A stretch of 64,000 bases of DNA from Siphonodentalium dalli (taxonomy: Eukaryota; Mollusca; Scaphopoda; Gadilida; Siphonodentaliidae): NCBI GenBank assembly GCA_032622095.1, contig CP136069.1:127741450-127805449 (forward strand). The letters are read 5' to 3'. The translations under genes and the position numbers were made by a program. Shown piece by piece: positions 24,048 through 34,449 of the stretch (the first letter of the stretch is position 1; every line of letters begins with the position of its first letter). The notes beneath the pieces were generated by a model, which was not told where the DNA came from, searched no databases, and saw nothing but the letters and a program-made list of their open reading frames with translations.

Positions 24048-24296
24048 GCAAAAGCAAAAACACCATTGGAAACATTCGCCAAAAAATAATTAATGATCTG
24101 ATCTGGGAAAACTGATTGACAACTGGTGGATAAATACTCATGCTTCGTGTGGACATACACATACGATGCTCGATGTCTGTATTACGGTGAGAAACAAACA
24201 TATCCCCATATCATATACGTGAAAATGACTTTCCCATATTCTCGGTTTTGGCGATACCCTCGGTCTTGGCGATACCACGTACACGGGGGTGTTGAC

Positions 24297-25580
24297 GGCA
24301 TGGGTGGGGGCCCGCCCCAAATACCCCGTAGAAACACTATCACCCCTCCCCCAGGAGTGGGTGGCCCGACAAAAATATACCATATAACACCCTCACCACC
24401 CCTCACCAGAGGAGCTGAAAACAGGGTACGCCCAATTACCCAACAGAAACACACCAACCCTCAATCTGGGGGGGGGGGTGGTGAAAATGGAGTAAGGACC
24501 ATTTTCGAGAACGATAAGGATTTCGGCCAATTTGACGGTATGTGAGTGTGGCCCGCCCCAAATAAACCCTAGAAACCCCCACCCCTCACATCCGGGGTGG
24601 GGGTTACCAGATGGGATATGTACCATGTTTGAGAACGGAAAGGATTTCGGCCAATATGACGACAGGTTTGTGGCCCGCTCCAGATATACCCTAGATACAC
24701 CCACTCTTATTCCTGGAGGGTACCACCCCGGTGGGGTGACATTGGGGTATGGACCATTAAATATATTATTCGCAAAACAAAAATGTCTCTGTCGGTCAAT
24801 TTTACTGCATGTGTGGGTGGCCCACCCTCAAATAGCCCTCTTTAGAAACACCCCATCCCAACCACGGGTGGTGCCACCGAGCGGGTGAAAATGGGATATG
24901 GACCCCGGAGTGGGGGTTGGGGTGGGGTTCTATGGGGAGGGTATGTTCTCGAAAATGTTCCATAACCCATTTTGACCCCCCTCGGGGTGGTACCCCCTGG
25001 GTGAGGTGTTACTAGAGTATATTTGGGCGGGCCACCCACACATTTATGCAAATAAGGAATAAAATGGTCCATAACCCATTTTCACCCTCATCGGGGTGGT
25101 ACCCCCAGGGATGAAAGTGGGTGTTTCTATGGGGTATTTTGGGAGGGATACCCACTCTTGTCGTCAAATTTACCGAAATCCTAACCGTTCTCGAAATTGG
25201 TCCATACCCCATTTTCAATCCCAGGTGGTTCCCCGGGTTGATGGGTGGGCTGTTTCTATGGGGCATTTGGGCGGGCCACCCACCCATGACGTCAAATTGG
25301 CCGAAATCTTTACCGGTCTCGAAAATGGTCCATATCCCATGTGCACCCCCTCGGGTGGTACCCCCCCCCCCAGATGTGAGAGTGGGGTGATTCTATGGGT
25401 TATTTGGGGCGGCCCACCCACCCAACACCCACCCATACCATCAAATTGGCCGAAATCTTTAGTTCTCGAAATAGTCCATACTCCATTTACTCCCTCCCCT
25501 CGGTGTGATACCCCCACCTCCGGTGAGGGCTGGGGTATACGAGCGGGCCACCAACCCATGCCGTCAAATTGACCGAAAGA
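24297..25580. repeat. Facing GC-rich tandem array in copy A
   Basis: About ten degenerate units of 125-145 bp. Units before about 24930 run forward (core TTCGAGAACGGTAAGGATTT, then GGCCAATTTGACGG and GTGGCCCGCCC). Units after it are reverse complements (CCTTACCGTTCTCGAAAATGG type). Homopolymer G and C tracts mark each unit. Proline- and glycine-rich frames here are repeat artefacts. Confidence 0.85.
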
Positions 25581-25594
25581 GACATTTTTGTGAA

Positions 25595-25873
25595 TCAGGA
25601 ATCAGTTCCAAAAGTCATGTTCGTGTCTAACGTGTCAAACTGATCAGTCCGATCTCTCCATGCTCTCAGTCGCCAAAGCGACCTCCAAACGAGCGAATTG
25701 CAAAAAAACCTATATAGCAAGAAATCATCCATCATACTGGCATATATTTTGTTACAAGTTATCTCATAAGTACCGACATCGCCTCCCCGAATTCCTGCAT
25801 GTACATAAACTACAAATGGATATTGAGTGACAAACGCCCGAGTATATACGCCTCCCCCAATTAAAAAAAACAC
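25595..25873 (-). CDS. Conserved ORF of the GGTCCGAATCGGC element, copy A
   Basis: A 92-codon frame whose central part (GIRGGDVGTYEI, then SLWRLRAW) is kept open in copy B at 32392-32775. The two differ at scattered residues but share frame over about 80 codons. No known domain. It may be a residual exon of an autonomous ancestor or simply shared non-coding DNA. Confidence 0.3.
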   Translation of the reverse strand: MFFLIGGGVYTRAFVTQYPFVVYVHAGIRGGDVGTYEITCNKIYASMMDDFLLYRFFCNSLVWRSLWRLRAWRDRTDQFDTLDTNMTFGTDS

Positions 25874-26302
25874 TCCCCATATACGCGAAGAAACAACATC
25901 AATACTGGGCGAAAAAAATCGACCGAATAATAAAACCCACCAAACTAGGTTTTAGTAAAACCTGGGGTAGGGTGGTTTAACTTTGAAGTTTTTTCAAAGT
26001 ATATTTAAAGGTATATCTTCGAGACGAGACGTATGGTACGTATAAATCATTTATACCTAAGCTTATACTAATGATTCAGTCAATTCACCACAAACAATTA
26101 GTAATATTACCATAACTTTATCACGTCAATAAAACCTAGTTTCAATTGAGATCGAATTCCACAAACTAAAACTGAGTTTATCACAAAACTGGGTTTAACT
26201 ACACTAAAACCCAGTTTTACTCCCGTAAAACCTGGTTTTACTGAGTAAACCCTGGTCTAGAATAAAACCTAGTCTGAACCAGAGATGCCGATTCGGACCA
26301 GA

Positions 26303-26540
26303 GTGTTTTGTGTCATTATCGACTCATAATAACTTATTTTAAGTTCATTATGGGCGGAAAATAATACGAATAAACCTACTCACGACTTAAAAGATGTACG
26401 CTCTTTAAAATGTGTTTTCACTGTGGCCAGCGTCATAAAACATAATAACGGATGTAACTCCAGTTATGAATCAAATAATCCAATATGAACATACATGTAT
26501 GCAAACATTATAGGTCGATTATGAACTGTTGTAGTTTTTG
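26303..26540 (+). repeat. Dispersed ~350-bp repeat, partial copy
   Basis: Contains the family signatures ATTATCGACTCATAAT, GATGTACGCTCTTTAAAATG, ACGGATGTAACTCC and TATAGGTCGATTATG. Fuller copies are at 38994 and 49396; reverse copies at 31440 and 46430. Copy A inserted at its left edge. Confidence 0.6.
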
Positions 26541-27408
26541 TTGGTTCAGTCGTTGTAGAATACATACTGAACGTTATCAGTTTTAGTAGTGGGGAAAACC
26601 CGACAGAAGGTTCGTGGGATCACCCCAACGCACACGAAAATCATCGAGCCACGACAAGCTCCCGAGCTATCAATACACAATTTCCAGCAATTTTGGCCAA
26701 CTTGGGAGGGGGTATACTGTAGTTCAAATATATGCTGAGCCATTATCTTTAAATAGGCCCAATCAATTTATTTTTCCACAGATATGGTAGGTGTAAACAA
26801 TTGCTTGTACTTCGGTTTGTTCGTACGATTGTCAATGAGATATGCCCCTTGATTTGAACACATAAACGGCCAATGTTACGCTTTTATTTTTACTAAATTT
26901 TTTCAACACCAAAGTAGACAATGAAAGAGCTAATGCCAGCATATAACGTCTAAGCTATATTTGAGAGGCTGATAAGTTATCGTAGCATTTTGAAAATAGT
27001 ATCTTGTAAGCGCAGATGACAAAATTCGGAGAGAAATCGAACTATTTTTCTATAACCAAGCACATAGAGTTGCCCTGAATTTAATTCGAAAAACATGTTA
27101 CGCATCAAAAGTTTTCACTTTTTTAAAAACCTTTAGTTTTGTAAAATAATTAGACCATCAAACCAGTAGTGTAGTTATTCAGGACTGGCTACACGGGCAG
27201 TTATGTCCCCCAGATACTTATTTATGTTCCCTTTTGCAGCCCTCATATAACCCGTGAAATCGTATACTGCTACCTGACACACTGAACAAACATGTTCAAA
27301 TGCACGAACCATGCATGTTACTCTTTTCTCTCGTAGATCACCACATTGCACTGATCGAGAGTGGAATGAGACATAAATCGCCTCACGGAATCCCAGAACA
27401 AGCATGTG
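26541..27408. other. Unassigned AT-rich DNA
   Basis: No gene, repeat or RNA that can be supported. Minus-strand frames of 65-76 codons have no motif. Confidence 0.35.
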
Positions 27409-27438
27409 TTAACCCTTTACCCAACAGAAGGGCCCTGT

Positions 27439-27507
27439 GCCAATGCATTCTCTTATATATGCGAGTCGACCATAGGTCGCCTCGCATATATAAGAGAATG
27501 CATTGGC
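27439..27507. repeat. 69-bp palindromic hairpin module, copy 2
   Basis: Perfect arms of 27 bases (GCCAATGCATTCTC to TATGCGAG) around a GTCGACC-ATA-GGTCGC centre. Confidence 0.92.
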
Positions 27508-27586
27508 TTAACACATTAAAAATTATAAAATTGTTAAAGAATGTAAGAAAAAATGGTAAAAAGTGTTAAAAAAAGAATTTTTTTAG

Positions 27587-27655
27587 GCCAATGCATTCTC
27601 TTATATATGCGAGGCGACCTATGGTCGACTCGCATATATAAGAGAATGCATTGGC
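27587..27655. repeat. 69-bp palindromic hairpin module, copy 3
   Basis: Same module as copy 2 with the centre inverted (GGCGACC-TATGGTCGAC). Perfect 27-base arms. Confidence 0.92.
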
Positions 27656-27826
27656 ACAGGGCATAACTGTAACTATCACAATGTGGTCAAGGAGCCGGTT
27701 CCAATGATATCCATATTTGTATGGTTCTATTGAGACAGACCGAAGATATTTTAGGCTGTTGAAGCTTTATTTGGCCGGTTTTGGTCGGTTTGTTGGGTAA
27801 AGGGTTAAATACTAAATGTGTAGGGG

Positions 27827-28397
27827 GTGATACAATGTCATATTACAATCAGTAATGCCAGGGGCAATGGGGAAAGAGTTGATTTGAGATTTGAAGATAA
27901 TACGTACGCCCTCCAATCAATTAATGATCCAATTCAACGAACCTTTCCACAGCTGTCACTAAACTATTTATTCGCAGATATTTTCTACCAATCAGCGACT
28001 AATCGGGTCTCTTGTTGCATCGACAATTCTTTGTTCATCCTAATTTTGACATGCGCGCTAAGTTTCAGTGTTGCGTTGCCTATTTTCAAACACAATTGGA
28101 AATTCACCCATGATTATAACAGTTTTTCATTTTGCCTAACACTCGTCACAATATTCCCACTTACAGTCGAAAAGAAGGTATGTCATCGGGTGTATCATGG
28201 CAAATAGGCAAGCGCTGTAAAACTTATTAAACCCATTGTTTCCTATTGCAATAATAATCTCCTACCACTAATGGAGGTGTATGGAAACCTTCATTGGTTT
28301 AGTCTCATACACCATACGTAGGTATTGAGATAACATATAACAAATATAGGCAAATACAACACAGTAAAATATAATGTATTATAGAATAGAATATAAT
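27827..28397. other. Unassigned DNA with a weak open frame
   Basis: A 126-codon plus-strand frame (27827-28207) contains a hydrophobic stretch (LFILILTCALSFSVALPIF) but begins beside a MITE and has no recognisable family. Probably chance. The rest is AT-rich with nothing to report. Confidence 0.25.
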
Positions 28398-28560
28398 TTT
28401 TAAAGGATAGGATAGGATAATTTATTTACAATATACACATGAATAATACAATGACAGTAACATATAATAATATAAATGTTGTATATATTGTTGGGGGTTA
28501 GCCTAGCCCTATCGGGCTGTCTTCCTGCTACCCCCTAAAACAAGTATCACTATAACTCTA
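28398..28560 (-). repeat. Non-LTR element 3' end (minus orientation)
   Basis: A (GGATA)n run at 28403-28420, then AATTTATTTACAAT and GGGGGTTAGCCTAGCCC with a CTGCTACCCCCTA block. Read on the minus strand this is a 3' UTR followed by a (TATCC)n tail. A related piece lies near 43800-43950. No coding part is attached. Confidence 0.45.
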
Positions 28561-29176
28561 AGCAAAATACGTCCCTGGGTTGGGACAGGTTGCCATACAT
28601 AGATATAATATTAATGTGGTACACGAACACACATAAACTGTATAATAATAACATCACTTAGTCATGTAACTTAATATGCATTGTATAATATTTATGTATT
28701 GTTCAATCTGCACTCGAAAAACCTCCTGACTATGTTGCAAACTTTCGCACAATGTTGTGTAAGGTCATTATCTAATATATGCTTCAGTTGGTCCCATCTA
28801 CTCATCATGGTATGTATTATATGATCATACAATTATTCCATTTAATAAACCGTTCCATAAATTGTGATATTAAACGTTCGTTTAATAACTTAAACGTTCG
28901 TTTAATAACATGAAATAGTGCCAGGTGACCATTGTCTCTCGGTTTATCGTCTGTTGACATTCCGTACGCTATGTTTCAAAATACTATGTTTTTCAACAAA
29001 CTTGAATGAAGAGTTTGAAAAGTTATGTCATTAAATATACGCCATTACATATGCAAAAGAGTCTTTATTTATCTGGAGCTATTTCTTTACGTGGGCAAAC
29101 AATGCATATTTAGGTGAAATGTTGATTTAAGTAAGATTTGTCGAGGTTTTGGATCATATAGTAAATATAATTTACA
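28561..29176. other. Unassigned AT-rich DNA
   Basis: A short direct repeat AAACGTTCGTTTAATAAC occurs twice near 28870-28910. Nothing else is supported. Confidence 0.35.
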
Positions 29177-29302
29177 ACTCGTCCCCAGTTTATAGCGGAA
29201 TTTACAAAACTCGTCCAGAAGGTCTGGAACTCGCCAAAGGCTCGGTTCAGACCTAATTTACTGGACGCGTTTTGTAAATACCGCTATAAACTGGGGACGA
29301 GT
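29177..29302. repeat. Foldback hairpin, 126 bp
   Basis: Arms ACTCGTCCCCAGTTTATAGC and its complement, with an inner pair (TTTACAAAACTCGTCC against GGACGCGTTTTGTAAA), form a long hairpin. Typical small MITE structure; the flanking duplication is unclear. Confidence 0.8.
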
Positions 29303-30429
29303 GGTAGATAATCGATATATAAAATCATTTTAATTGTTTCCGATTTGACATCACAAAACTATAATTGTCACGATTTCTATATAAGAAAAATAATTAGACC
29401 GTGCTATTATATCGACGTTCATACTGGGGGAGTCTTAACAGTTTTGAAGTGTTGTCAGGCAAGCAAAAATCCAATGATCGTCCCTGATAAAGAGCGTCCA
29501 TGCTTTCGTTTTCCAAAAAGCAGTAAATCATAAAGAGCGTTATCAGTTGTGATCTGTTCCTGCAATCTCTACCAGAGCGCACCAGTCATACTTCCTTTCT
29601 GACCGGCTGGGTACTGGTCTGTGTTTCTATATTTAGCATGGGGGTTTCCAGCAAAAATGGCGAAACCCGATCGCTATACAAAATAATATTTTCTATGTGC
29701 TTTGAGAACAATTCCCGCACTAAGACATAATGACGGAATGGACAATCAGAGCGGTATAGTTTTGTTGACGATTCTCGCAAGCTATTCGTCAACATTGCAG
29801 CAAATTAGAACTCTTGTGTTTTACTTGCCGTGCGAGTTGCGACAATGTTGAACACATGCGTTTAGACTTTTGTGCTGATAAAATAATCGGAGAACCGAAT
29901 CACACTGTTTAGAAATATAGTTCTTCGGTTTTAGTGGGACTTTTCAAACCTAAGGTTAAAATGTTATACAAATTGTGTTCGATATTGTTTGTGCTACAAG
30001 GGTAGTATGTTGCTCTGCTCGCTTACTATGTATCTTAATATCGCGGAAGCAGCGGTCTTACCGAGTCATGAACTTACATCAAGGGAGATAACCCCTGCAT
30101 GGAGTTTGCTTTTACTCTGGGTTTCAGCGTGAACCTGGCGAATGCTTGATGGATGTTTGGTGGTGTTTCGCCGCGATGCCCGTGCCTATAAACGATGGTG
30201 ATTGCGATATAAAGTTTCTTTTTTTTCATTGTGCTGTAAGCTGAAAATTACTTTAGAAATTTATTATTTGTGACAAATTGTGGATCTTTAGATTTATAGC
30301 TTATATCAATTTTGACTGCGGCGCCATCCAGTTTACTTTGTTAAAGTTGTTGTTATTTAAACATAGTTGATTTTACATACATAGAGTTATACATGTTTGG
30401 TATGATATATAACATTCATCCGACACACA
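29303..30429. other. Unassigned DNA
   Basis: AAAGAGCGT motifs at about 29490 and 29535 recur in several repeat families of this window. No gene recognised. Confidence 0.35.
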
Positions 30430-30431
30430 TA

Positions 30432-30810
30432 TGTGACCCGCCATATCAAATGCATTCTCTTTTATATGCGAGTCGACCTTAGGTCGCCTCGCATATATAA
30501 GAGAATGCATTGGCCTATCATTTTTTTAAAAATAAATATTTCTTACAATTTTTAGGACATAAAATAAAAAAAACATCCATTACCCTGCATGGAGCCCCAC
30601 ACATATATAGAAGCATATAGAAGAGTGTCGTCTGCTCATATGTTTGTCTGGGGCTCTGTATGGGTGAAATAATAAAATTGTTAAAGAATACAAGAAAAAA
30701 TTATTAAAATTGTAAAAAATTGTTAGGCCAATGCATTCTCTTATATATGCGAGGCGACCTACAGGGTAACAAATCCCGACTTCCGACTGGATTTGATATG
30801 GCGGGTCACA
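30432..30810. mobile_element. TA-flanked MITE carrying the hairpin module
   Basis: Inverted termini TGTGACCCGCCATATC and the complement, with TA at 30430-30431 and 30811-30812, as in Tc1/mariner-like MITEs. It carries one full hairpin module (30447-30514) and one half module (30727-30763) with the same A-rich linker as the piggyBac-like MITEs. Confidence 0.75.
30447..30514. repeat. 69-bp palindromic hairpin module, copy 4
   Basis: Near-perfect palindrome (left arm starts CAAATGCATTCTCT, one base shorter than the others). It lies inside a TA-flanked MITE instead of a TTAA-flanked one. Confidence 0.88.
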
Positions 30811-30812
30811 TA

Positions 30813-31439
30813 TTCATTCAATCGCTCCATCATGCACTCACACTTGTACACTTACATGTACTTACGCACACCATCAAGCATTAAGTTCTATAGATGAGAT
30901 CGGGCAATATTGTATATTGTGTTTGAAATTATGTCATAAAAAAAGAGAATTATTGGGAATTTTAAGTCATGTGACACACGTCGTTTTTATATTTTGTTTC
31001 GGTTCAGCACAATTAAAGGGTAAATATTATTACTATATTTGATGAGAGTGAAAGGTAGAACGAAAGTATAATTCTAGAGGGAAAACGCGAACTTCTGCTT
31101 AGCATCAAGAACATAATTCCTTTTGTTTATTTATAGCGCTTTCTATTTGAAACCAGTTTTTCTCCAATTCTGTAATCTTCCAATTCCAACGAGCATTGGA
31201 TTTTTCACATCGATATCTGCATTCCATGGAGGGCTGCCACACAAGCATTGATGGAGATAACGTGAATTGAATTGTTTTCTGGGTTGAATTTAGTTCGAGA
31301 TACAGGTATATTGTTAGACAATTCAGCCTGTTATCTTGAAAATACGTCAGTCCATATTGAACGTATTTCAAGAACACAAATACGCCAATATCGACATTAT
31401 TTGAATCTGAATTACGCTCTATATAAACGTAAATGGGAC
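30813..31439. other. Unassigned AT-rich DNA
   Basis: Overlapping 65-90 codon frames on both strands, none with a motif. Confidence 0.35.
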
Positions 31440-31810
31440 ACGAAAACCATCATATATTGGGGCAAATAAGCACATTATCTACCTATAGTGTGAAATAGGT
31501 ATATTATGTGATTATTTTGTTCTGAAATAAGCTGATAGTGGACTTTTATCCGTTATTTCGTGTTATGGCGCGGGCCACAGTGAAAACACATGTCAAAGAG
31601 CGTACATCTGAGAAGTCGTCAGTTGGCCCATTTGTGTCATTTTCCGGACATAATTTTCTTAGATAACGTGACTAAAATGTTCTTATTTTCAGCGCATTAT
31701 CGACTAAAAATGAGGCGATTCTAAGTAGATTATCGACCTAAATGAAGTTATATTATAAGCAGATAATGTGCTTGTTTTCGAGAGAACAGGCTGCGAAAAC
31801 AGTCGTATAT
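31440..31810 (-). repeat. Dispersed ~350-bp repeat, reverse copy
   Basis: Family signatures in reverse: GGCGCGGGCCACAGTGAAAA, AAAGAGCGTACATCTG, AATGAGGCGATTCTAAG and TATAAGCAGATAATG. Lies just upstream of copy B. Confidence 0.6.
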
Positions 31811-32391
31811 ATGCGCGCACGTCGGGCGTATTTGATGTACCCCATTCGAAACACGCCCATATTGGCATTATTTAATCTAAATTTTGTTATCGAAACGACT
31901 CACCAGATTCACACTGGTTTCTCAGGTCCGAATCGGCATCTCTGGTTTAGACTAGGTTTAATTCTAGACCAGGTTTAACTCCAGTTTAAACTATGTTTAA
32001 GTAGGATTTAATCTTGGTTTTACTGTAGTTAAACTAGGTTTTATGGGAGTAAAACTGGGTTTTAGTGTAGTTTAACCCAGTTTTGCGATAAACTCAGTTT
32101 AAGTTTGTGGAATTCGATCTCAATTGAAACTAGGTTTCATTGACGTGATAAAGTTATGCTAATATTACTAATTGTTTGTGGTGAATTGGCTATATAATCA
32201 TCAGTATAAGCCTCTGTATATATGATGTATACGTACCATACGCAACGTCTCGAAAATGTACCTTTAAATATACTTTGAAAAAACATCAAAGTTAAACCAC
32301 CCTACCCCAGGTTTTACTAAAACCTAGTTTTGTGGGTTTAATTATTCTGTCGATTTTTTTCGCCCAGTATTGATGTTGTTTCTTCGCGTAT

Positions 32392-32775
32392 ATGGGAGTG
32401 TTTATTTTGAATTGGGGGAGGCGTTTATGCTCGGGCGTTTGTCACTCAATGTACATGCAGGATAGTCTTAGTGGAATTCGGGGAGGCGATGTCGGTACTT
32501 ATGAGATAAATTCTAACAAAATATGTGCCAGTGTCATGGATGATTTCTTGCTATATATGTTTGTCTGCTATTCGCTCGTTCGGATGTCTCTTTGGCGACT
32601 GAGAGCATGGATCGATCGGAGTCGGACTGATCAGCTCGACGCATTAGACACGATCATGACTTTTGAACCTGATTCCTTATTCACAAAAAGGTCTCTTTCG
32701 GTCAATTTGACGCATGGGTTGGTGGCCCGTCCAAATATCCAACAGAGACACCCAGCCCTCAGCCGGGGTGGTTAA
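32392..32775 (+). CDS. Conserved ORF of the GGTCCGAATCGGC element, copy B
   Basis: A 127-codon frame, of which residues about 27-100 correspond to the 92-codon frame of copy A. Shared pieces are SGIRGGDVGTYEI, MDDFLLY and SLWRLRAW. The last ~20 codons run into the array. Family unknown; no zinc finger or DDE motif seen. Whether it is coding cannot be settled from two copies. Confidence 0.3.
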   Translation: MGVFILNWGRRLCSGVCHSMYMQDSLSGIRGGDVGTYEINSNKICASVMDDFLLYMFVCYSLVRMSLWRLRAWIDRSRTDQLDALDTIMTFEPDSLFTKRSLSVNLTHGLVARPNIQQRHPALSRGG

Positions 32776-34085
32776 CGGCCACCGTGAGGGGGAATAGAGC
32801 ATGGACCATTTTGGAGAACTGTAAGTATTTCGGCCAATTTGATGGTATGGGTAGGTGGCCCGCCCCAAATAACCCATAGAAACACCACCCCTCACATCCG
32901 GGGGGGGGGGTGGGGGGGTGAACATGGGATATGGACAATTTTCGAGACCGGTAAGGATTTCGGCCGATTTGTCGGCATGGATGGATGACCCGCTCAAATG
33001 TCTCATAGCAACAGCCCGCCCTCAACCCTGGGGGAACAGCCCCAGGAGATGAATATGGGATATGGAGCATTTTCGAGAACGGTAAGGATTTCGGTCATGT
33101 TTACGTCAGGAATGGGTACACCGCTCCAACTACCCCCTAGAAGCACCCTCACCCGGGGGTACCACCCCGAGGGGGGGGGGTGTGTAAAATGGTATGGACC
33201 ATTTTCGAGAACGGTGGGTGGCACACCCCAAATGCCCCCCCCCCTAGAAACACCCCAACCCACACCCGGGGTCCATACCCGATTTTAACCCGCTCGGGTA
33301 GAACCACTCGCGGTGAGGGTAGGGGTGTTTCTATGGACTATATTTGAGGGCGGGCCGCCCACAAATGCCGTCATATTGGCCGAAATCCTTACCGTTCTCG
33401 ATAAGGGTCCATACCCCATTCCGACACTCGGGTGAGGGTGGGGTGTTTCTATGGGGTGTTTGGGCGGGCCACCTACACATGCCGTATAATATTGACTGAC
33501 AGAGGCATGTTTTTTTGCGAATAAGGAATAAAATGCTCTATACCCCATTTTCACCCATCAGGGTGGTACCCTGCAGGGATGAGGGTAGGGTGTTTCTAGG
33601 GAATATTTGGAGCGGGCCACATACCCCTGTCGTCAAATTGGCAGAAATCCTTATCGTTCTCGAACATGGTCCGGATTTGAGGGGTGGGATATTTATGGGT
33701 TTATTTGAGGTACCCTTCCCCGGGGGTGAGGGTTGGGGTGCTTCTATTCGGTATTTGGGCGTACCCCATTTCCACCTCCTCGGTTGGCACCCCCCCCCCG
33801 TGTGAGAGGTGGGTGGTGGGGGGTTCTATGGTGTATTTTGATCGGGCCACCCACTCCTGCTGCCAAATTAATTAGCCTAAATCCTTACCGTTCTCGAAAA
33901 TGGTCCATACCCCATTTCTCCAGACGTGAGGGGTGATGTTTCTATCATGCCGTCAAATTCGCCGAAATCCTTCCCGTTCTCGAAATGGTCCATACCCCAT
34001 TTTAACCCGTCCGGATGGTACCCCCCCGGGGGGGATGGTGGTGTTTCTATGGCGTATTTGTGGCGGGCCCCACCCATGCCCTCAA
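32695..34085. repeat. Facing GC-rich tandem array in copy B
   Basis: About ten units of about 130 bp, forward before about 33270 (TTCGAGAACGGTAAGGATTT at about 33072) and reverse after it (CCTTACCGTTCTCG at about 33390 and 33886). The unit arrangement parallels copy A although spacing and G/C tracts differ. Confidence 0.85.
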
Positions 34086-34449
34086 GAGATATTTTTGAGT
34101 TCCGAAAGTCATGTTCGTCCATGATATTAGATAATATCTAACCGCTGTTCAACAGACCGTACATTCGTCGTGATTTCTCAAAGCGCACGGGTTATTCGCC
34201 TGATTAGAAGATTAGTTAACGACAACAGGTCGCGTGACCGGACAATGCATTGACAAGTATAACGATAATAAACAGACAGACCACGCCTCCTATCCTTGCA
34301 ACTGGACAAGACTAGTGTGGCCCACACGTGACGCAATCGACCAAATCTATGTCGTCCCAGCGGTGGAGAAAAACTTGGTTTTACTACTAAAACCCAGTTT
34401 AAACTGGTAGTTAAAATTAGGTCTAAACTGGAGATGCCGATTCGGACCT

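Larger units (their letters stand above)
21089..24291. mobile_element. Long-inverted-arm transposon nested in copy A
   Basis: Two arms of about 995 bp (21089-22083 and 23293-24291) are near-identical reverse complements. Their outer ends are CACCCCCGTGTACGTGG and its complement. A 5-bp duplication TTGAC flanks them (21084-21088 and 24292-24296). Copy B lacks this element and reads straight through (CTCTTGAGGGCATGG), serving as the empty site. The ~1.2 kb centre (22084-23292) is AT-rich with no recognisable gene. Superfamily unknown; foldback-like architecture. Confidence 0.88.
20727..26299. mobile_element. GGTCCGAATCGGC transposon, copy A
   Basis: Terminal inverted repeat GGTCCGAATCGGCATCTC at 20727; its complement ends at 26299. 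A 3-bp duplication AGA flanks it (20724-20726 and 26300-26302). Copy B (31924-34446) has the same ends with TCA as its duplication. Order inside A: left unique arm to about 21083, a nested long-arm element (21089-24291), a GC-rich facing repeat array (24297-25580), then a right arm with iterated AAACCTAGTTTTA-like motifs. Without the nested element it is about 2.37 kb. No transposase found. A 3-bp duplication suits PIF/Harbinger or CACTA types, but the termini match neither with certainty. Confidence 0.85.
27413..27804. mobile_element. piggyBac-like MITE with two hairpins
   Basis: Termini CCCTTTACCCAACA and the complement TGTTGGGTAAAGGG lie between TTAA sites (27409-27412 and 27805-27808). 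It contains two copies of the 69-bp hairpin separated by an ~80-bp A-rich linker (TTGTTAAAGAATGTAAGAAA) also seen near 12120 and 30670. Confidence 0.85.
31924..34446. mobile_element. GGTCCGAATCGGC transposon, copy B
   Basis: Same termini as copy A, inserted in the opposite orientation: 31924-32700 matches the right arm of A and about 34086-34446 matches the left arm of A. 3-bp duplication TCA (31921-31923 and 34447-34449). Uninterrupted length 2,523 bp. It contains iterated AAACCTRGTTTTA motifs at both ends, one conserved ORF and the facing array. No transposase. Confidence 0.87.

Noticed and set aside
24126-25572. Proline/glycine-rich ORFs of 76-158 codons
   Set aside because: Translations of the GC-rich tandem array on both strands; no conservation of frame between units.
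32677-34124. Proline/glycine-rich ORFs in copy B
   Set aside because: Same reason as for the array in copy A.
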